From positions 4,074,039-4,138,038 of the forward strand of contig CM055106.1 in NCBI GenBank assembly GCA_029204225.1: 64,000 nt of DNA, given 5' to 3'. The translations under genes and the position numbers were made by a program. Below are positions 58,486-64,000 of this stretch, piece by piece; the first letter of the stretch is position 1; every line of letters starts with the position of its first letter. The notes under the pieces are model-generated. The model was not told where the DNA came from. It did no database searches and was given only the letters and a program-made list of their open reading frames with translations. The DNA is from Diphasiastrum complanatum (Eukaryota; Streptophyta; Lycopodiopsida; Lycopodiales; Lycopodiaceae).

Positions 58486-60092
58486 TATATATATATATCG
58501 AGATCTAGATAGGTTATTGTAATGATTTTTTTAAAAATGAAGTGTCACTCTAGATGATTTTGAGCATTAATTTTAAAATAAATAATTTTTAATTTCTGAA
58601 TTTGTTTTCAATGCAATATTTGCATTTTCAAGATTTGTTGTGTGAATTTTTTATTTATTATTGATTTTTTTTGTAGGGTGCATATTTTTATTTTGTCGCG
58701 GTAGCGGTATGATATCGTGATGATTTACAAAAAGCTGAGATATCAACTCCCACGTGAGTTTGAGCATTAAAATGAGTTTTCTTTCATTTTTAATCTTCCA
58801 AAAATGTGATCTATGTTTTTTATTTGTTTAATTTTTTAACAAGTCACACTGCCCTACACACAAGGCAACATTTTTCGTGATGTCTAGATCACCTTGTTTT
58901 GTTTCTTGATAATTTGAAAAGCAAACTTAAGGCAAAGATTCTTGTGATATATTAATTACCTTGTTTGTTATTAACAATTTGAATGTCATGCGCATGGCAA
59001 AGCTTTTCTTGATATATAGATCACCTTGTTACAAAGCAACGAGCTACTTATTTGGAACATAAGTTTAAAGATGATGTATTAGTGCAAGTTGAGTTTTAAC
59101 CAAAAAAAAATTGTTATTATTTTGAATTGAAATCAATTTTTAGCACTTGAACTATTCTCTCACCTTAACATAAAGCAGAAATGTGATCCCCTAGTTTAGA
59201 TTATTCCACTTTTTGGTCAAATTAGAAATGTAAACTACTTCATAACCTTAGCTAAGATCCAACAATACGTGTTCAAGAAGTCAATGGAAAGTTGTGAGAA
59301 GATGTTATGATCCTTGGTAAAAACGTCACTAAAATTTCAATCTGTAATACAAAGTCAAATGACTGTAAAATTCTCATAAAGCCAAGCCATAATTGACTCA
59401 TTAAAAAGCTTAGTTTTCAAGCGTACAAGATTGGCAAAGCATTTTAGTTTATGGTTGAGATTATTCGTTTGTCCCACACTTCTTGATGTTTTTTTAGGTT
59501 CCAATATATTCCTCAACTTATTCATCAACCTTTTATGGCCCACAATCTACTTTTGAGATTTTTAAGGGGATTCAAGATTCATGATCTACCAACATTTGTC
59601 TTCAAAGTCATAATCCTATTCACATTTGTTTTAAGGTCTCATGCTTAAAAGGTTTCCAAAAAAGAATCCATAAAAAAATTTCCAACCTTGCATCAACTCA
59701 TAAATTCTTGAGGAACTATCTTTGCAAGAATTAATGCACTTTAAAATCGAAGAGTAAAATGTCCAATAAATTGCACTTTATCTTTAGTGTACTCGTTTGT
59801 GCAATGGCAAATGGAGGAAAATCCTAATCTAAAAGAGAATAAATCTTTGATAGCTTGCCACTTTACGCAAGTGAGATAAGTTGAAGCTAGGAAGCATATA
59901 TTAAACTTTTAGGTTTTTCACAGTGCCTCGTTAAAAATAAGTGTAACATGCATGCATACACTTATGTACTTTTTCAACTTTCAAAATTAGCACGCATATC
60001 ACAAAAGATACATGTACGTAAACATTTTTTGTGTCATATGTAGCTTAAACAATGCACTACATAACAAAATGTAGCTTGGAACATGTGAGACT

Positions 60093-60169
<77 letters not shown>

Positions 60170-60465
60170 CTAACAAATCTAAACTAAACTAAACAATATC
60201 ACCACAATACAAAAAATATGAACCATAAAGTCAATGGAATTTGTGCAAAATTGTCACAATAAAAAATACTCTTGACATAACTTAAGTACAAAACAAAAAC
60301 TTCGAGTTGAGGAGAATATGCTAGCAAGGAAAATCCTTTTTGTAAGAAGTTGAGGAAATTCACAGGAACTTCACTTTTGGCAAAGTGGCAAAGAGCCAGT
60401 GGTTAAGTACTGGAATAATGGCTTGATAGCCCTTCACAACCTTTCAATAGGCACATCGGAAATAG
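58486..60465. other. Gene-free AT-rich stretch
   Basis: No coding or RNA signal. The only distinct feature is the GT microsatellite at 60099. Confidence 0.5.
60099..60168. repeat. (TG)n microsatellite, about 70 bp
   Basis: A pure TG run. Confidence 0.95.
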
Positions 60466-61697
60466 TGTAGCGCAGGCATCCCAAAGGGAGCCGGGATCCA
60501 CGACTTAGCTTCCCAGCCTTCAACTCTTGCCATCCAACCCACTTGACATACAAGCAACCTACTTGCCAACAACGATCAGACTTAACCAACTTGAAGTTCC
60601 GAAAACCAACATTGAGATCCAACCTGGCGCCATGCCAGACCGGGGGTCCCGATGTGGGTGACTTCCCTCCAAGCAAGCCACCCGACATACATCAAACTTA
60701 ACCAACTCGAAGCTTCGTTACAAACGAGTAACATCCATTCCAAGCAAGCGGTCTGACTTACATCAGACTTAACCAACTAAAAGCTTCGTCACGAGCGCTG
60801 GAAGCCAACCTGGCGCCACGTCAGACTGGACAGCCATAAATAGGTAACTTCCACCCAAGCAAGCCATCCAACTCAGCCAACAGGTTAGAGCTCGTTCCCC
60901 AAGAGCTTAACCCATTCACGTTCATGCAAGGAACACTCAGAACCACAAGCCGCGACAGATATGGAGACAACCTATTCCTGGACCAAATGGTCCCGACAGC
61001 ATACCGCTGGCGCCACGGACCAAATGGTCCCGACGGCATACCGCTGGCATCCCGGGATACGACCCTCAGCTATGTGCCAACTTAAAAATTTGGAAGCGGC
61101 CTTACAACTGGCGCTTTTACCGAACACTGAAACCCAGAAGGTAATCAGAGTCAGTTTGAGAAAAATCCCACTTTATTGATAATGATAAACCTGAGAAGGT
61201 TACATTTCAAGTGTGTGACCGACCCTAGTCTCCGGGGCGCTAGCATGCCAAGGCGAGAGCCATGACAACATTCCAGCAAGGGAGGCTGAGACTTGGTTGG
61301 AGCTCGCCCTAAGTCGCAACCCACACTCCCTTATAGTATTGGTGTGATTCGGCACCCCCCCCCCCCCCCCCCCCATACCAAGCACTCTACCCAAGCTGGT
61401 AAAGCACTTTTTCTCTCTCTAGGATTTTCTCTTTCTAGAAAGTCATTTTCTCTCTCTAGATTTTACTGATCCCTAGGCTTCCTTTAATCATGCCTAGATC
61501 GTGTGAGGTGATTGCACATCGATCTGAGCTCTCTGGACTCCGCTAGAACCGATCAAAGATTTTCAGCCATAGGAACTTGGCGCCGGCTGGATTCTGGTCA
61601 CAATGGTGCCAGGAGCAGCAGGGGCGCTGCTAGCGCCGGGGACATTGTTGGCGCCAATGACGCCGGGAGTAAAGCTTGTAAAAGTAGCTTCACAACA
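60466..61697 (-). mobile_element. 3' LTR of LTR element copy 2, about 1232 bp
   Basis: It starts TGTAGCGCAGGCATCCC and ends CACAACA, like the left LTR of copy 1 at 54467. It is followed by the same polypurine tract (minus-strand AAAGGTGGGGTGGA, 61711-61698). It is longer than copy 1 because a segment with CAGACTTAACCAACT and AAGCTTCG is locally duplicated (about 60570-60790). It also holds a run of 20 C at 61355-61374 and the GGCGCC-rich block near 61578-61660. The other LTR should lie beyond the window. Confidence 0.85.
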
Positions 61698-64000
61698 TCC
61701 ACCCCACCTTTATAAAATCTGATGTCCTCATCAGATGTCAGATTAAAGTAAAGGTGTCTCCCAATTAAAAGTAACTATACTTTTAAGCTACTTGGCATAG
61801 TACTCAATTTACTGGCCACTTGTTATTAACATTGAAGCTGGCACACCACAAGTCGGAGGCTCAGCTCTTTGTACTGAAAAATTACATAACTTGAACATAT
61901 CTCTTTGTCTGGGAAAAGCGTAAGTTTTATATCGCATTCATAAAATCCAAGAACCTTATTAACTGGTGACAGAGGCCTTTCTTTGAAATGTTCGCCCCTG
62001 TCGCTTCTGACTTTCGACTTTGGAGCTCCTTTGAACTCCTGATTTGTCCTTGATGCACTTTGTGTTGAGCTCCCTGAGCTCCAGATTTGATCAATTTCAC
62101 ACAGGTATCAAGGCTCCCTGAGCCAAAGGATTTATCGTTTGATTGCCCACTTTGTGGTCCACTCCGTGCCTTGTTGCTTCTGCACCTTGGTTTCTCTCCT
62201 TGTCCCAGCCTGATCTTGATACTTTTCCATCTTGGCTCTTTAAGGTAGGCAAAAATTGAGTACTCCACAATGCACCTCTCACTCAGCTTGAAGTAGCTCT
62301 TTGAATCAGCCCAAATGTAACCATTGACCTCGTGGAAAGCCAAAGGGTCGCACCAGTTTGATCTGCATCCGAACTATCTCTTCGCTTTTGTTTGAAACAC
62401 CTTGTCCGTCGCGCAAAACTTGACTTTCACAATTCCATCACTGGTCAATTGCCTCACAGTCAAAACAAGAAGTGTACATCGAGCTTGGCTTCAAGTAGCT
62501 CTCTTTGAATCAGACACATGCACCCAGAGTTTGCACTAGTCCGATCTCAACACGAACTGTCCCTTAGCGTCCGTTCGAAATACCAAGTCTCTCATGCAAG
62601 ACTCAACTTTCACAGTTCCTTCATTGATCATCTGCCTTACACGTAACACAAGCCAGCGTACTCATATGTTTCCTCATCATTGCTGGTCCAGAGAAAGCCT
62701 ATAACAAGCTTTCCTTTCCACAACAAAAACTTGTCAACTTATTAGATCCAAAGTTCGCCAGTCTCCTCGTGTGAGTATGGCTAGGTCACCTTGGATTTGC
62801 CCCCGTTTTGATCAACTTTCATTTAGAATTTTCCCCAAGAGAGAGGTGTGTGTGATAGTTCCCCTCCACTTATAAAATCAGCTGATCGGACTTAGAGTAG
62901 AGTTCTTCGGACAAAAAGCCTTTCCAACACTTTGCTTCCCATCTGCTAGGATTATGGCTCGATCCAACTTGTTGCCAATCTCTGAAGAGGATCCTAGTCT
63001 TTTCCCTTTGAGGAAAAAACCCAACTGATACTGGATATCACCCATGCTCAGTGAGTTTTCAGTTCCGAAGGTGGTCGTCCCAAAATGAAGACCAATTGCT
63101 CCATAGAAGATCACCCCTGAAATTGCCCTTTCCAACTTTTGACTTTCTGCTTGCGTCTGGTGGGCGTTGTCGCAAATGAAACCAACCCAAAAAACAGGCT
63201 AGCCATCCATCCTTTGCAAACATTGAGTCGTTTCGTTGCCGTTCACATGCGAGTACTTGAACTGCAAATCCGCCCCACAGATTCTGTAGTTCTCTTTGTT
63301 TGATGGTATCAGCCTTCAAAAGAAAGGTTCCTTCTCGAGCCATCAGCTCCTTGTATCACAAGTAATCATGCAAACTAGGCAAAACACGAGTACTAAGACT
63401 CACCACGAATACATACAAGTAAGACACTCAGGCAGGTTTACTAACAAGTAACAAAGACAAGGTCCCCCTTTGAGATGGTCCTGCCAATGGACCTTTGCCT
63501 GGCCGCGCCCATACAAATCGATCACAGAATCAACCCACATAGGACACCCCTCCAACTATCTGTGCTTTCACCATTAAGCAGCACATTGCCTCAGTCACGC
63601 CCCACCACTTTTTGGTCGATAGCCCTTATAGCTAAACGATCGGTAGCCATCCCGCACCGGCAGCTAACCACCCGTGCTTTACACCCGAATTCGAGTAGCA
63701 TCTCTGTATCAATGGTTAACCCGTACAGTTCGAATATGTCGCCCCGCACCCCACAAGGCACAGACCATGCTTACACCAACCTAATGGCAGCACACTGCCT
63801 CATCTGTCCTATGTGCAGACAGCGCCAAGCCCGAACCGCGAGAACTGACCATGCTTACACCTCAAGGGCAGCACCTTGACTCATCAAGTCCCCCGTTCTG
63901 CTGACCACCCCAACCGTGGACGCACCCGTGCTTACACTGTGGGCAGCACCTTGCACAACAGTTGTTTTGATGAACCCCAAACCGTGGCCATTTCTGTGAG
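61698..64000 (-). mobile_element. Interior of LTR element copy 2 (continues past the window)
   Basis: The first 490 bp match the remaining interior of copy 1. The minus strand then carries decayed protein text. It includes two related segments of about 65 residues (RQLTSDGIVKVKFCATDKVF near 62450, RQMINEGTVKVESCMRDLVF near 62635), each ending in a DSK motif. MAREGTFLLKADTIKQRELQ opens a 94-codon frame at 63343. No gag, protease, reverse transcriptase or integrase motif was recognised, so the class is unknown. Near 63660-63945 a short motif (CGTGCTTACAC or CATGCTTACACC, then GGCAGCAC) recurs about four times. If pol exists it lies beyond 64000. Confidence 0.6.

Noticed and set aside
63475-63879. 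134-codon plus ORF at the window edge
   Set aside because: It lies inside the LTR element, opposite its inferred coding strand, and covers a short tandem motif.

Overview
The window is nuclear DNA of a land plant. Three protein-coding genes have plant-type intron/exon structure with GT-AG junctions. Almost everything else is decayed Ty1/copia and Ty3/gypsy retrotransposons, other mobile-element remnants and very long dinucleotide microsatellites, mostly (GA)n/(TC)n with some (GT)n. The repeat density and a 5.3 kb transposon-filled intron point to a large genome. A seed-free vascular plant such as a fern would fit, but that is a weak guess; no species marker was seen.

Three host genes can be rebuilt exon by exon, all on the minus strand. 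(1) Acireductone dioxygenase (methionine salvage), 6728-4789, 7 exons, 195 aa, metal ligands intact. (2) Subunit 3 of the snRNA-activating protein complex (SNAPC3/SRD2 family), 43726-41338, 2 coding exons, 627 aa, Cys/His-rich C-terminus intact. (3) A tail-anchored UBC6/UBC32-type ubiquitin-conjugating enzyme, 57656-49645, 5 exons, 304 aa. A broken kelch-repeat (probably F-box/kelch) pseudogene lies at about 10.83-11.81 kb on the plus strand. The three intact genes have unrelated jobs and form no unit.

Layout: 0-4.7 kb, decayed unrecognised minus-strand coding, an LTR fragment and a gypsy integrase fragment. 4.8-7.1 kb, the dioxygenase gene. 7.1-10.8 kb, nothing recognisable. 10.8-11.8 kb, kelch pseudogene. 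12.3-12.7 kb, GA tracts and a hairpin tandem repeat. 13.36-18.41 kb, a copia element with nearly identical LTR sequence but large internal deletions. 19-26.3 kb, a block of unusual decayed coding sequence: a DUF7869-like protein on plus and an unknown ORF of about 450 codons on minus, with a perfect 53-nt palindrome, CG-rich palindromes and a heptamer repeat. 26.3-28.0 kb, antisense copia gag-pol. 31.0-32.4 kb, copia gag plus LTR. 34.9-37.5 kb, an LTR-element-like unit with an unknown coiled-coil protein. 37.9-40.5 kb, decayed copia then gypsy. 41.3-43.8 kb, SNAPC3. 44-49.6 kb, a SINE-like repeat, a copia fragment, an LTR fragment and otherwise empty sequence. 49.6-57.7 kb, the E2 gene. 57.7-64 kb, microsatellites, a 51-bp tandem repeat and a second, longer copy of the LTR element that also sits in the E2 intron.

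The clearest structural story is intron 1 of the E2 gene. A copia reverse transcriptase lies antisense in it, an unrelated LTR element is inserted in that reverse transcriptase with a 5-bp target duplication (ATATC), and a hAT-like MITE with 11-bp terminal inverted repeats sits 108 bp upstream of exon 2. All coding calls come from reading translations by eye. No database search or alignment program was run.
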